A stretch of 64,000 bases of DNA, taken from Planctomycetota bacterium. GTDB lineage: Bacteria > Planctomycetota > Phycisphaerae > Phycisphaerales > Phycisphaeraceae. The position numbers were made by a program, and so were the translations under genes. The notes under the pieces were generated by a model, which was given only the letters and a program-made list of their open reading frames with translations, was not told the origin of the DNA and did no database searches. Below, in pieces: positions 27,685 through 36,430 of this stretch (position 1 is its first letter; every line of letters starts with the position of its first letter). The DNA lies in contig JAIOPN010000007.1 in the NCBI GenBank assembly GCA_021413865.1, positions 1 through 64,000 on the forward strand. The letters are read 5' to 3'.

Positions 27685-28635
27685 ATGAGCGAGCAGGCTT
27701 TCACCCGTCCCTTCCCCGCGCTCACGCCCGCCCAGCGTTACAAGCTGGACGTGCTGGGCTACGTCATCATCGAGAACACGCTCACGCCCGACGAGGTCGG
27801 CGAGACGCGCGACGCCCTGCACCGCCTGCGCGCCGACCTGCGCGCCGCGATGGACCCCGAGAAGCCCACCGAGACGCGCGTGCGTGGGGCCCACTTCCGC
27901 GCCCACGGCCCGCACTACCAATACATCGCCACCATGTACGAGGCCGACCCCGCCATCACCCGCTACTGCTGCCACCCGCGCCTCGTGGGCATGGCCGAGG
28001 AGCTCATCGGCAGCCCGGCGCGCATCATCGAGACCGCCGGCATCATCAACACCCGCGACCCCAGCGTCGCCCTCAACGCGACCGGCGTGAGCTACGGCTT
28101 CCACGCCGGCACCGATATCCCCTTCGGCAGCCACACCGCCGGCAACGGCCTCTACCACTGCAACTTCGTCAAGACGCTCACCAACCTCACCGACCTCACC
28201 CCCGAGGACGGCGGCACCGTCGTCATCGCCGGCTCCCACAAAATCAACGCCGGCACCCAGGACATCATCAAGCTCGCCTACGAGGACCGCTCGCTCATCC
28301 ACCAGGTCGTCGCCCCCGCGGGCTCGACGCTCCTCTTCAGCGAGACGCTCATCCACGCCACCGGCCACCTCCGCTCCGACCTGGAACGCTGCATCATCAT
28401 CTGCGGCTACGGCCCGATGATGTTCCCCGACTGGAGCCGCGGCGACGGCCAGCACCTGCACCCCACGCCGGAGTTCGACGCCCGCGTCCCCGCCTCCATG
28501 AAGCACCTCTTCCACGGCCGGGCGCACTGGGGCCGTCAGCAGAAATACCGCACGCTCGGCCAGCCCGTGGACACCACGCCGATCCAGTGGCCCGAATGGC
28601 TCCTGGAGGGTGCCGAGGAAAAGACGCCCAGATGA
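27685..28635 (+). CDS. Phytanoyl-CoA dioxygenase family protein (PhyH 2)
   Basis: A 316-residue protein starting with the cluster signature FTRPFPALTPAQRYKLDVLGYVII. The iron-site region reads YGFHAGTDIPFGSH (H140-A-G142), followed by LTPEDGGTVVIAGSHK, the distal histidine in ETLIHATGH (H224) and a 2-oxoglutarate-type arginine (R235). By alignment by eye, the HxD aspartate is replaced by Gly. The C-terminal tail is RTLGQPVDTTPIQWP. Its last 4 bases overlap the next gene (ATGA), so the two are translationally coupled. Confidence 0.82.
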   Translation: MSEQAFTRPFPALTPAQRYKLDVLGYVIIENTLTPDEVGETRDALHRLRADLRAAMDPEKPTETRVRGAHFRAHGPHYQYIATMYEADPAITRYCCHPRLVGMAEELIGSPARIIETAGIINTRDPSVALNATGVSYGFHAGTDIPFGSHTAGNGLYHCNFVKTLTNLTDLTPEDGGTVVIAGSHKINAGTQDIIKLAYEDRSLIHQVVAPAGSTLLFSETLIHATGHLRSDLERCIIICGYGPMMFPDWSRGDGQHLHPTPEFDARVPASMKHLFHGRAHWGRQQKYRTLGQPVDTTPIQWPEWLLEGAEEKTPR

Positions 28636-29570
28636 CCGCTCCATCGCCGAAATTCGAGCGGCCCTTCCCCGCGCTCACGCCCGAGCAGCGCTACCGCTTC
28701 GAGGTGTTCGGCTATGTACTGATCGAGGACACCCTCACGCCCGACGAGGTGGCCCGCACCCGCGACGCCGCCAAACGGTTGCGTGACGAGCTGCGCTCGA
28801 AGTTCGACCCCGCGGACCCGACCAGGACGGAGGTCCGCGGCGCGCGTTTCACCAAATACACGCCGACGTATCAGCTCATCCAACAGGCGCTCGAGGCCGA
28901 GCCGGAACTGACCGCCTACGCCTGCCACCCACGGCTTGTCGGCATGTGCGAGGAACTCATCGGCGCCCAGGCGCGCATCACGCAGGTGGACGCCTTCCTC
29001 AACTCCGCCAGCGAGGCCATCCCCGCCGCCGCCGCTGACGGCAGGTACGGGTTCCACACCGGCGTGGACATCCCCTTCGGCTCGCACACCCAGAACGGCC
29101 TGTTCCACTGCAACTTCGTCAAGACCTTCACCTATCTCACCGACATCGGCCCGGACGACGGCGGGACCGTCGCCATCGTCGGCTCCCACAAGGTCAACGC
29201 CCCGATCAGGGACATCATCAACCTCGCCCACCAGAACCCCGCACTCATCCACAAGATCACCGCCCGCGCCGGCTCCACGCTGCTCTTCCCCGAAACCCTC
29301 ATCCACGCCTCGGGCCACCGCACCACGCCCGGCGAGCGCGTCACCGTCTCCGCCGGTTACGGCCCGGTGAACTACCTTGAGTGGTCGCGCGGCGACGGCA
29401 CGCCCATCCGCCTGAGCGACGGCTTCACCGCCTCCGTCCCGGCGTCGCTGCACGACCTCGTCCACGGCCGATCGCACTGGGACCGCAACCCGCGCTACCG
29501 CACGCTCGACCAACCGGCGGATACCAAACCTGTCAAGCCCGTCCCCTGGCCCCGTGACACCATGCGGTAA
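28632..29570 (+). CDS. Phytanoyl-CoA dioxygenase family protein (PhyH 3)
   Basis: A 312-residue paralogue beginning FERPFPALTPEQRYRFEVFGY. The iron-site region is YGFHTGVDIPFGSH (H132-T-G134), with DIGPDDGGTVAIVGSHK and the distal histidine in ETLIHASGH. The Asp of HxD is again Gly. The C-terminal motif is RYRTLDQPADTKPVKPVPWP. Start overlaps the stop of PhyH 2 by 4 bp. It ends 39 bp before PhyH 4. Confidence 0.82.
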   Translation: MTAPSPKFERPFPALTPEQRYRFEVFGYVLIEDTLTPDEVARTRDAAKRLRDELRSKFDPADPTRTEVRGARFTKYTPTYQLIQQALEAEPELTAYACHPRLVGMCEELIGAQARITQVDAFLNSASEAIPAAAADGRYGFHTGVDIPFGSHTQNGLFHCNFVKTFTYLTDIGPDDGGTVAIVGSHKVNAPIRDIINLAHQNPALIHKITARAGSTLLFPETLIHASGHRTTPGERVTVSAGYGPVNYLEWSRGDGTPIRLSDGFTASVPASLHDLVHGRSHWDRNPRYRTLDQPADTKPVKPVPWPRDTMR

Positions 29571-29609
29571 GCCCCGTTACATTGCACTAAACAGCCCCGG
29601 AACCCCGCC

Positions 29610-30557
29610 ATGACCGCCACCGCAACCGCACCCACACAGGCCCCCGTCGAGTTCACCAAGCCCTTCCCCGCCCTCACGCCGGCGCAGCGCTACCACCTCG
29701 ACATGTACGGCTACGTCATCATCCCCAAGCTCTTCTCCGAGAGTGAGTGCGGCGAGATGAAGGAGGCGCTCTACCGCCTGCGCTCCGACCTGGCGGGCCT
29801 GCCCAACCCCAAGACCGACAACTTCCGCGGCGCTTTCATGATGATCAACCAGCCGCACCACTGCTACATGGGCGCGGTGGTGCAGTCATACCAGCCGATC
29901 ACCGACTACGCGACGCACCCCTGCGTCGTGGGCATGTCCGAGGAACTCATCGGCGGGCGCTCGCGCATCGTCGAGGTCAACGCCCACATCAACCGCCGCG
30001 CCCCCGAGTGGCCCAAGGCCCAGGACGGCGGCCCCGCGTTCGGCTTCCACCGCGGCATCCCCGCCGGCTACGGCTGCCACTACAAGAACGGCCTCTACCA
30101 CTCCAACTTCGTCAAGGTCCTCACCAACCTCACCGACCTGGGCCCCGACGACGGCGGAACCACCGTCATCGCCGGCTCGCACAAGATCGAGGCCGACGAC
30201 AACGACATCATCAAGGCCGCCTACGAAGACCGCTCGCTCATCCACAAGATCGTCGCCCCCGCGGGCTCGGCGGTGCTCTTCACCGAGGCCCTCATGCACG
30301 CCACGGGCTTCATCAACTCCGACAAGGAGCGCGTGATCATCATCTCGGGCTACGGCGAGCCCTATTTCCCCTGGCTCCTCATGGACTCCCACCAGCCGGG
30401 CTTCGCCATGGACCCCGCCTTCCTCGAACGCATCCCCGAGCCGCTCAAGTACCTCTTCGTCAGCCGGGGCTACATCCAGCGCGCCCCGATGTACCGCACG
30501 CTCGGCCAACCCAAGGACACCCGCGAGATCAAAAAGATCGCCTGGCCAAAGGCGTGA
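29610..30557 (+). CDS. Phytanoyl-CoA dioxygenase family protein (PhyH 4)
   Basis: A 315-residue paralogue starting FTKPFPALTPAQRYHLDMYGY. The iron-site segment is FGFHRGIPAGYGCHYKNG (H147-R-G149). Here there is not even an aspartate at +4, so HxG is unmistakable. LGPDDGGTTVIAGSHK and EALMHATGF follow. The tail is MYRTLGQPKDTREIKKIAWP. A 31-bp inverted repeat lies just downstream, before PhyH 5. Confidence 0.82.
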   Translation: MTATATAPTQAPVEFTKPFPALTPAQRYHLDMYGYVIIPKLFSESECGEMKEALYRLRSDLAGLPNPKTDNFRGAFMMINQPHHCYMGAVVQSYQPITDYATHPCVVGMSEELIGGRSRIVEVNAHINRRAPEWPKAQDGGPAFGFHRGIPAGYGCHYKNGLYHSNFVKVLTNLTDLGPDDGGTTVIAGSHKIEADDNDIIKAAYEDRSLIHKIVAPAGSAVLFTEALMHATGFINSDKERVIIISGYGEPYFPWLLMDSHQPGFAMDPAFLERIPEPLKYLFVSRGYIQRAPMYRTLGQPKDTREIKKIAWPKA

Positions 30558-30563
30558 ATCTGG

Positions 30564-30679
30564 TCCCATAGCCCCGGGCTCCGCCCGGGGGTTCTTCGTT
30601 GGGTCCCCATATTTACGAAGGTTTCTCCCGCTTCGATAATCGCTCGCGGAACCCCCGGGCCGAGCCCGGGGCTATGGGA
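30564..30679. repeat. 31-bp inverted repeat between PhyH 4 and PhyH 5
   Basis: The arms 30564-30594 and 30649-30679 match as inverted copies at 30 of 31 positions. Each arm holds its own small palindrome (CCCCGGGC.CGCCCGGGG). They are separated by 54 bp. It could fold into a large hairpin that limits read-through or stabilises the upstream message, and it has the look of a dispersed repeat. Confidence 0.8.
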
Positions 30680-30693
30680 CAGAGATGCAACTG

Positions 30694-31629
30694 ATGACCA
30701 CGCCCGCCCCCACCTTCGAGAAACCCTTCCCCGCCCTCACCGCGGCGCAGCGCTACCACTTCGACCTCCACGGCTACGTCGTCGTGCCCGACACGCTCAC
30801 GCGCGATGAATGCGCCGGCCTCATCGAGGCGATGAAAAACCTCCGCCGTGACCTCCACGCCGCCAAGGCCGCCAATCCCGGCGTCGCCAAGCCCACCGTG
30901 CGCGGCGCCTTCTTCGAGATCGACTCACCCCACCACGCCTTCACCGCGAACTTCTACGAGTACGACGACCGCATGCTGGATTACGCCTGCAATCCACGCC
31001 TGGTCGCCATGGCGGAGGAGATCATGGGCTGCGAGGCCCGCCTCACCGAGATCAACGCCCACATCAACACGCGCGCCCCCGGCCCGATCGAGCCCGATCC
31101 GAAATACGGCTTCCACGCCGGCGTTGACATCAACTTCGGCAGCCACGTGGCCGGAGGCCTCTACCACTGCAACTTCGTCAAGACGCTCACTACGCTCGTC
31201 GATCTTGGTCCCGAGGACGGCGGCACCGTCGTCGTCGCCGGCTCGCACAAGATCAACACCGACCGCGACGCCATGATCGCCGCCGCCTACGAGGACCGCT
31301 CGCTCATCCACCAGTTCACCGGCACGGCCGGCTCGACGCTCCTCTTCGCCGAGACGCTCATCCACGCCACCGGCCAGGTCCGCTCCGACATCGAGCGGGC
31401 CATCATCATCGCGGGCTACGGCCCGATCATGTACCCGCGCTGGGACCTGCACATCGAGAACACGGTGGACGAGCTCCCCTTCTCCGATGCCTTCCGCAAA
31501 CGCATCCCGCCGCAGCTCCGCAACCTCCTGCTCGGCAAGCTCCACTGGAGCCGCAACGCCCGCTACCGCAAGCTCGGCTACCCGGTGGATGACATGCCAC
31601 GTAAGCCCGTCGCGTGGCCGGCGAAATAA
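30694..31629 (+). CDS. Phytanoyl-CoA dioxygenase family protein (PhyH 5)
   Basis: The paralogue starts with MTTPAPTFEKPFPALTAAQR at 30694; an in-frame ATG three codons earlier (30685) is equally possible. Iron-site region YGFHAGVDINFGSHVAGG has the HxG pattern. LGPEDGGTVVVAGSHK, ETLIHATGQ and the tail RYRKLGYPVDDMPRKPVAWP match the other three short paralogues. About 311 residues. It is the last of the run. A 25-bp palindromic repeat follows the stop, then the ATP-grasp gene. Confidence 0.82.
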   Translation: MTTPAPTFEKPFPALTAAQRYHFDLHGYVVVPDTLTRDECAGLIEAMKNLRRDLHAAKAANPGVAKPTVRGAFFEIDSPHHAFTANFYEYDDRMLDYACNPRLVAMAEEIMGCEARLTEINAHINTRAPGPIEPDPKYGFHAGVDINFGSHVAGGLYHCNFVKTLTTLVDLGPEDGGTVVVAGSHKINTDRDAMIAAAYEDRSLIHQFTGTAGSTLLFAETLIHATGQVRSDIERAIIIAGYGPIMYPRWDLHIENTVDELPFSDAFRKRIPPQLRNLLLGKLHWSRNARYRKLGYPVDDMPRKPVAWPAK

Positions 31630-31636
31630 GTAACGA

Positions 31637-31661
31637 GGCACGCCCGCTTCAGCGGGCCGTG
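31637..31661 (+). repeat. 25-bp palindromic repeat, left copy
   Basis: Begins GGCACGCCCGCTTCAGCGGG. An exact reverse-complement copy is at 36431-36455. The inner GCCCGCTTCAGCGGGC can fold back. It lies between PhyH 5 and the ATP-grasp gene. Confidence 0.85.
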
Positions 31662-31689
31662 ACGAACGTGCCCCTGGAATAGTGGGAAT

Positions 31690-32889
31690 ATGAAACCCCT
31701 GATCATCATCGGGGCCTCTGCGCGGGCCGCCGCCCAATCGGCGCTGCGTGCGGGCTGGTCGCCGCACTGCGTGGACCTCTTCGCCGACCGCGATCTTGCG
31801 GCGATCGCACCGGTGCGGCGGTGCCCGCTTGATCAATACCCCGACGCAATCCCCAAACTCGTCGCCGATCTCCCCGCCGGGCCCGTGCTGCTGGTGGGGG
31901 CGATGGAGAACCATCTTGAAGTCGTCGAGCAACTGGCGGAGCACCGGCCTATGCTGGGGTCATCCATCGACACGATGCGTGCCGCCCGCGACCCGTTCCG
32001 ATCGGCGGGTATGACAGCAATACCCGGGGTGCGGCCGTGCAAAGCGCTCGCCACTACGCCGACCGATCGTAATACGGCGGGTGATCACACATGGCTCGTC
32101 AAACTCCGCCGCGGCGCCGGCGGCCGGGGCATCCACCGCTGGAACGACCAACCCATCGACGAACACCACTACCTCCAGGAGTTCATCGACGGCCCGTCGA
32201 TAGCCGCCATCTTTGTTGCCGATGAGTCATCCTGCCGGCTGGTCGGCGTCACGCGTCAGCTCGTCGGCCTCGCGGGGTTCGCCGCCAGGCCGTTCCACTA
32301 CTGCGGCTCCATCGGGCCGATCTCGCTCCCCCTCGCCCTCGACACCGCACTGCAAAATCTCGGAGACGCCCTGACGCGAACACACGGCCTGCGCGGGGTG
32401 TTCGGCGTCGATGCGATCCTCGATCCGCAAAACAACATCCGCCCCGTCGAGGTCAACCCGCGCTACACCGCCAGTGTCGAAATACTCGAGCGTGCGGGTG
32501 CCCCCTCTCCCCTTGTGGGAGAGGGTGGCGAGTCCGCGAGCCGGGTGAGGGGTGGATCACCGGCAACAATGCCGTCTGTTCTCGCGGGTGACCCTCTCAC
32601 TATCCCGGACGCCACCCCTCACCCGCCGCGAGCACGCGGCACCCTCTCCCCAAAGGGAGAGGGGAAGACCCTGCATGGCAAGGCCGTCCTCTTCGCCCAC
32701 AACGCCACCGCCGCCCCCGATTTTTACCGCTGGTTCACCCCCGACGAGATCGCCGACGTGCCCGCGATCGGCGAGCCGATTCCCGCCGGGCACCCGGTCT
32801 GCACCGTTTTCGCCTCAGGGGCCGACGAGAGCAGCGTGCTGGCGGGCTTGCGTGATGCGGCGGAGCGTCTCTACACTCGGCTGCGATGA
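31690..32889 (+). CDS. ATP-grasp domain protein linked to H4MPT C1 genes
   Basis: A 399-residue ATP-grasp protein. Visible features are IIIGASARAAAQSALRAGW, the glycine-rich loop KLRRGAGGRGIHRW, LQEFIDGPS, and the metal-binding GVFGVDAILDPQ and VEVNPRYTASVE. Residues about 271-327 are encoded by an inserted palindromic repeat (32501-32665) and are low-complexity. The downstream LHGKAVLFAHN continues the conserved C-terminal part. ATP-grasp genes are common in tetrahydromethanopterin gene clusters and may help make the cofactor. The stop overlaps fhcB by 4 bp (ATGA), so the three genes form an operon. Confidence 0.72.
   Translation: MKPLIIIGASARAAAQSALRAGWSPHCVDLFADRDLAAIAPVRRCPLDQYPDAIPKLVADLPAGPVLLVGAMENHLEVVEQLAEHRPMLGSSIDTMRAARDPFRSAGMTAIPGVRPCKALATTPTDRNTAGDHTWLVKLRRGAGGRGIHRWNDQPIDEHHYLQEFIDGPSIAAIFVADESSCRLVGVTRQLVGLAGFAARPFHYCGSIGPISLPLALDTALQNLGDALTRTHGLRGVFGVDAILDPQNNIRPVEVNPRYTASVEILERAGAPSPLVGEGGESASRVRGGSPATMPSVLAGDPLTIPDATPHPPRARGTLSPKGEGKTLHGKAVLFAHNATAAPDFYRWFTPDEIADVPAIGEPIPAGHPVCTVFASGADESSVLAGLRDAAERLYTRLR
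32501..32665. repeat. Palindromic repeat inserted in frame inside the ATP-grasp gene
   Basis: The element starts CCCCCTCTCCCC...GTGGGAGAGGG (hairpin 32502-32525) and ends ACCCTCTCCCCAAAGGGAGAGGGG (32641-32665). The larger halves (about 32501-32552 and 32614-32665) are also inverted with respect to each other. The segment is 165 bp (55 codons) and keeps the reading frame. A short related palindrome, CCCCTCTCCCGCCGGGAGAG, lies at 46491-46512. Confidence 0.78.
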
Positions 32890-33857
32890 GCGGGCCCAAA
32901 CCCAGCACGGACGGCATCTCCGACGCGCTCCGCGCCGACCTGGCGATGGTGCTGCCGGAGATTCCGTGCGGCGGCGGCACGGCGATCGAGGCGATGGCCG
33001 GCCCGCTTGCCGAGGCGCTTTCCAAAGCCAAAGCACCGGTGATCGCGGGGCTAGGCACGATGTCGATCGAGGCCGTGATCCGGGCCGTGGAGTTGATGCG
33101 TGATGTGCGCGGCCGTGTGCTGCCCTGGCCGTTGACGGCGGGCACATCGCGTGGGCCGATGAGTGTGACACAAACGGCGACGCTCGGGCACGTCTTCGCC
33201 AGCGACCTTGTCATCTGGGTCGGCTGCACGGGGGCGGACGGGCCGATCGCCGAGGCTATATCATCGCATCAGTTGCGGGCCGCGCTGGCCCCGCCGACGC
33301 TTGAGGCCGTGCTCGGTCTGCGCGCGGCGCTCGCCACCAACCCCCGCGCCGAACCGATCGGGAATTGGAAACGCGTGGCCGTCGTGCTCGCGCCGGGGTG
33401 TGACGAGCGGGTCGTGAGCCAGTGGCACCGGCTGGCCGCGCATGTACAGCAGAGCGTGCGTGTGGCCGTGATCCAACTGCCCGACATCCCGTCGCGGCGG
33501 AACATACGCGGGGCGTGCGAGGTCATCACGATGCTGACCAGCCTCTCGTGCGACGCCGGCGGGGTCGATTTCGCCGACGGCACGCCGCGCCCCTGCCCCG
33601 ACGTGGCGACGCTGCTCTCGCTCAACGCGATCGACCTGCTCATCGACACAACACCGTCGCCGATCGAAGGTCTGCTGCCGCCCGCGCGGCACGTCCGGCT
33701 GAATCCCTCGGCGCTGATGGCCGTGCCCTCGGCGGCGCGGGTGATGCGCTTCGACGGCGTGATGCTGCGGCTGGCGGACGACCCGGACTCCGCCCCGCCC
33801 GACCCGGCGGCGATGCTCTTTTCCGCCGTGCGTAAACGGCTGGGGGGTGCACCATGA
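32886..33857 (+). CDS. fhcB: Formylmethanofuran dehydrogenase subunit B-like (FhcB)
   Basis: A 323-residue protein related to FwdB/FhcB. Visible features are APVIAGLGTMSIEAVIRAVEL, PLTAGTSRGPMSVTQTATLGHV, the dimer-interface-like DLVIWVGC, and HVRLNPSALMAVPSA. It is shorter than archaeal FwdB (about 430 residues). I see neither the N-terminal cysteine cluster nor the active-site cysteine region expected for a molybdopterin enzyme. This fits the bacterial Fhc complex, which is a formyl transferase/hydrolase rather than a dehydrogenase. It overlaps the genes on both sides by ATGA. Confidence 0.75.
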   Translation: MSGPKPSTDGISDALRADLAMVLPEIPCGGGTAIEAMAGPLAEALSKAKAPVIAGLGTMSIEAVIRAVELMRDVRGRVLPWPLTAGTSRGPMSVTQTATLGHVFASDLVIWVGCTGADGPIAEAISSHQLRAALAPPTLEAVLGLRAALATNPRAEPIGNWKRVAVVLAPGCDERVVSQWHRLAAHVQQSVRVAVIQLPDIPSRRNIRGACEVITMLTSLSCDAGGVDFADGTPRPCPDVATLLSLNAIDLLIDTTPSPIEGLLPPARHVRLNPSALMAVPSAARVMRFDGVMLRLADDPDSAPPDPAAMLFSAVRKRLGGAP

Positions 33858-35515
33858 CGCGATCGCTCCGCATCGCCGGGGGGAGGGTGTACGACCCGGC
33901 GAACAACATCGACGGCCGTGTCGGCGACGTACTCATTGCCGACGGTAAAGTCGTGGCCTCGCTGCCCGTGGGCACGAAACCCGAAACAATCGACGCCACC
34001 GGCTGCATCGTGATGCCCGGCGCGATCGACATGCATTGCCACATCGGCTCGCAGGCGGTGAACTACGCCCGGGCGTTGCAGACGACGCAACGCGATGCGA
34101 ACGCCGCCGCGCGGCCGGAGTGGTTCGCCGACGGCGGCGCGTCGTCCAGCGGGATCGTCCCCACGCCCGAGCAGGCGGGGATGGCGTACGCCGCCCTGGG
34201 CTACACCACCGCGATGGAGGCGGCTGTCGGGCCGATCGACGCGGGCTTCGCGCATTTACAGCTCGAACAGACGCCCAATCTCGATACGGGGTTGCTGCTT
34301 CTCCTGGCCAATCATGAACTGCTCGTCGAGCTGCTCGACCGCAACGACCGCGCCGGCGCGGCGGCGGTGGTGCAGCACCTGCTCTACATGACCGGTGCGT
34401 ACGGCATCAAGGTCGTTAACCCCGCGGGCCTCGCCGCCTGGCGGAACGACCCGGCGCACCACCACGTCAAGACCATCGACGATCGCATCACGGGAACAAG
34501 CGTCACGCCGCGGCTGATCCTCGACCTGCTCACCCAGACCGCCGACGACCTGAAGCTGCCGCACGCCACGCACGTGCACGGCAACCGCCTGGGCGAGCCG
34601 GGGAATTACCGCACGCTGATCGAGACGCTGGAGGCGATGGAGGGCCGGCGGGTGCACGTCGCGCACCTGCAGTTTTATGGCTACGGCGCGACGCCCAAGG
34701 GGCGGTTCAGCAGCGCCGCCGCCGAGCTCTGCGCCTTCCTGGCCGGGCGTGAGGATGTTTCCGCCGACGTCGGCATGGTGATGTTCGGCCCGGCGGTGAA
34801 CATTACCGCCGACACACCGCTGGAGCAGTCACTCTGGCGTCAGACCGGCACCGCGAGCCGGCCCGCGGTCTTCAGCGAGAATGACCTGGAGGCGGGCTGC
34901 GGCGTAATGCCCTCCCGCTACTCGCGGCGTAACCCGATTCACAGCCTGCAGTGGGCGATCGGCCTGGAGCTGGCGCTGCACACCGGTGACCTGCGGCGGC
35001 TGGCGCTCACCATCGACCAGCCCAACGGCGGGTCGTTCCTCAATTTCCCGCGCATCATCGCCCTACTCATGAACAAGGCGGTGCGCGACGAGGAACTCGC
35101 CCGGGCGCACCCTTATGCCACGAAGCAGTCGCGGCTCAAGTCGATCACGCGCGAGCTGACGCTGGGGGAAATTGCATTGATGACGCGCGTCGCGCCGGCC
35201 CGCATCCTGGGTTTGAAGCAGAAGGGCCACCTCGGGGCAGGCGCAGATGGGGACGTGACGGTGTACGCCGACCTGACCTCAGACCCGGAGCGTATGTTTT
35301 CCGCGCCACGCCAGGTGGTCAAGGGCGGGCGCGTCGTAGCGAAGGATGGCCGGGCCGGCGATGCCGTCACCGGCACGCGCTACCGTGCCAGGGTGGAACC
35401 CAGCGAACGGGGCGAAAAGCTGCTGCGGGACTGGTTCGGCCGCCGGGGCGGGTACGGGCTCCAGCACCTGGGGTTGACGGCTGGAGAACGGGCGAGGCTG
35501 CAATCGATCGGATAA
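33854..35515 (+). CDS. fhcA: Formylmethanofuran dehydrogenase subunit A-like hydrolase (FhcA)
   Basis: A 553-residue amidohydrolase-fold protein matching FwdA/FhcA, which hydrolyses formyl-methanofuran (or an analogue) to formate. The metal HxH is in AIDMHCHIG (H61, H63). A carboxylatable lysine lies in YGIKVVNPAG (K186), with further histidines in THVHGN and VHVAHLQFYGYG. The late VFSENDLEAGCGVMPSRY region corresponds to the catalytic aspartate segment. Start overlaps fhcB by 4 bp. The partner subunits FhcC and FhcD do not follow. Confidence 0.87.
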   Translation: MTRSLRIAGGRVYDPANNIDGRVGDVLIADGKVVASLPVGTKPETIDATGCIVMPGAIDMHCHIGSQAVNYARALQTTQRDANAAARPEWFADGGASSSGIVPTPEQAGMAYAALGYTTAMEAAVGPIDAGFAHLQLEQTPNLDTGLLLLLANHELLVELLDRNDRAGAAAVVQHLLYMTGAYGIKVVNPAGLAAWRNDPAHHHVKTIDDRITGTSVTPRLILDLLTQTADDLKLPHATHVHGNRLGEPGNYRTLIETLEAMEGRRVHVAHLQFYGYGATPKGRFSSAAAELCAFLAGREDVSADVGMVMFGPAVNITADTPLEQSLWRQTGTASRPAVFSENDLEAGCGVMPSRYSRRNPIHSLQWAIGLELALHTGDLRRLALTIDQPNGGSFLNFPRIIALLMNKAVRDEELARAHPYATKQSRLKSITRELTLGEIALMTRVAPARILGLKQKGHLGAGADGDVTVYADLTSDPERMFSAPRQVVKGGRVVAKDGRAGDAVTGTRYRARVEPSERGEKLLRDWFGRRGGYGLQHLGLTAGERARLQSIG

Positions 35516-35602
35516 TTGAGCGGGATTTGAGCCTGTAAATCGATGCAAGACCCCGACGCTTCGGAAGACCTCAGCATCGGGCTTGGCCTTATCGTAAATC
35601 CC

Positions 35603-35631
35603 TGTAAAACAACACCCTGCCGGTATATAAT
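35603..35631 (+). promoter_or_regulatory. Candidate promoter of the membrane protein gene
   Basis: A perfect TATAAT (35626-35631) lies 38 bp before the GTG start at 35670. The -35 at 17 bp is TGTAAA, a weak match. It separates this gene from the fhc operon. Confidence 0.45.
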
Positions 35632-35669
35632 CGTCTGAAGATCGGGCGGTCGGTTTTTCTTGAAACACC

Positions 35670-36404
35670 GTGACCAACGACTACGAGCACCAAGCCGTGC
35701 AGTTCGCGGGCCTTGTCGATGAGGCGCGGGAGCGGCTCACCCGTGAGGAGCAGGCCCTGCGGGAGGCCACCACGCTCCCGCCCGTGACGCCGCGCATCCT
35801 TTCCTCCGATCAACACCACCGCAACATCCGCCTCATCACCGGCGAGCCGCACGAGAGCGACGCCTCGACCCGCACGCTCACCGTCGCGGCCTTCGTCCTG
35901 GCGATGGTCGCGACCGGCTTGGCCGTAGCAACGCGCCGGGACGGGAACCTCTGGATGAGCTTCACCGCCGCGACCGCGTGGCTGGCGTTCGTGATGGCGT
36001 GGATGCGGCAGCACTTCGTCCGGGCGGGGGTCGAGATCGACATCGATGATGCGGGTTTCACGCTCGGCCGGCGCGTCTTAGGGCGTTTATGGAGCACCCG
36101 TTATGACCGACGGGACATCGCCTACATCCACGTGGGTATCAGCAGGCTCGCCCTGACCGACGAGGGCACCGTGTTCGACCTGCTGCTCTATCTCCAACCG
36201 CACGCGAGCACGAACATGGCCCGCGGCAGCGTCCACGACAAGATCGTGCTCGTGGAGAGCAGGCACTTCGACGACCTCAACTGGATCGGCGCGGTGCTGC
36301 GCAAACAACTCTCGGTCGAGATGCCGCCGATCGATCACTGGGTCAAGCCGGTGCACCGCCGCTGGCCGGCGTCGGTGATCCGCAAGCGCGCCGCGCGGGC
36401 GTGA
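35670..36404 (+). CDS. Membrane protein, unknown function
   Basis: A 244-residue protein beginning with GTG. An acidic N-terminal part ([20 protein letters not shown]) is followed by two hydrophobic helices at about 70-88 and 95-112 ([32 protein letters not shown]), then a soluble C-terminal domain ([20 protein letters not shown] and after). It looks like a two-helix anchor with a cytoplasmic domain of the bPH/YdbT-like kind, but I cannot assign a family. It lies inside the pair of inverted 25-bp repeats together with the C1 genes. Confidence 0.6.
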   Translation: MTNDYEHQAVQFAGLVDEARERLTREEQALREATTLPPVTPRILSSDQHHRNIRLITGEPHESDASTRTLTVAAFVLAMVATGLAVATRRDGNLWMSFTAATAWLAFVMAWMRQHFVRAGVEIDIDDAGFTLGRRVLGRLWSTRYDRRDIAYIHVGISRLALTDEGTVFDLLLYLQPHASTNMARGSVHDKIVLVESRHFDDLNWIGAVLRKQLSVEMPPIDHWVKPVHRRWPASVIRKRAARA

Positions 36405-36430
36405 TGCTTCCCCCCCTGCTTCCCATCTCC

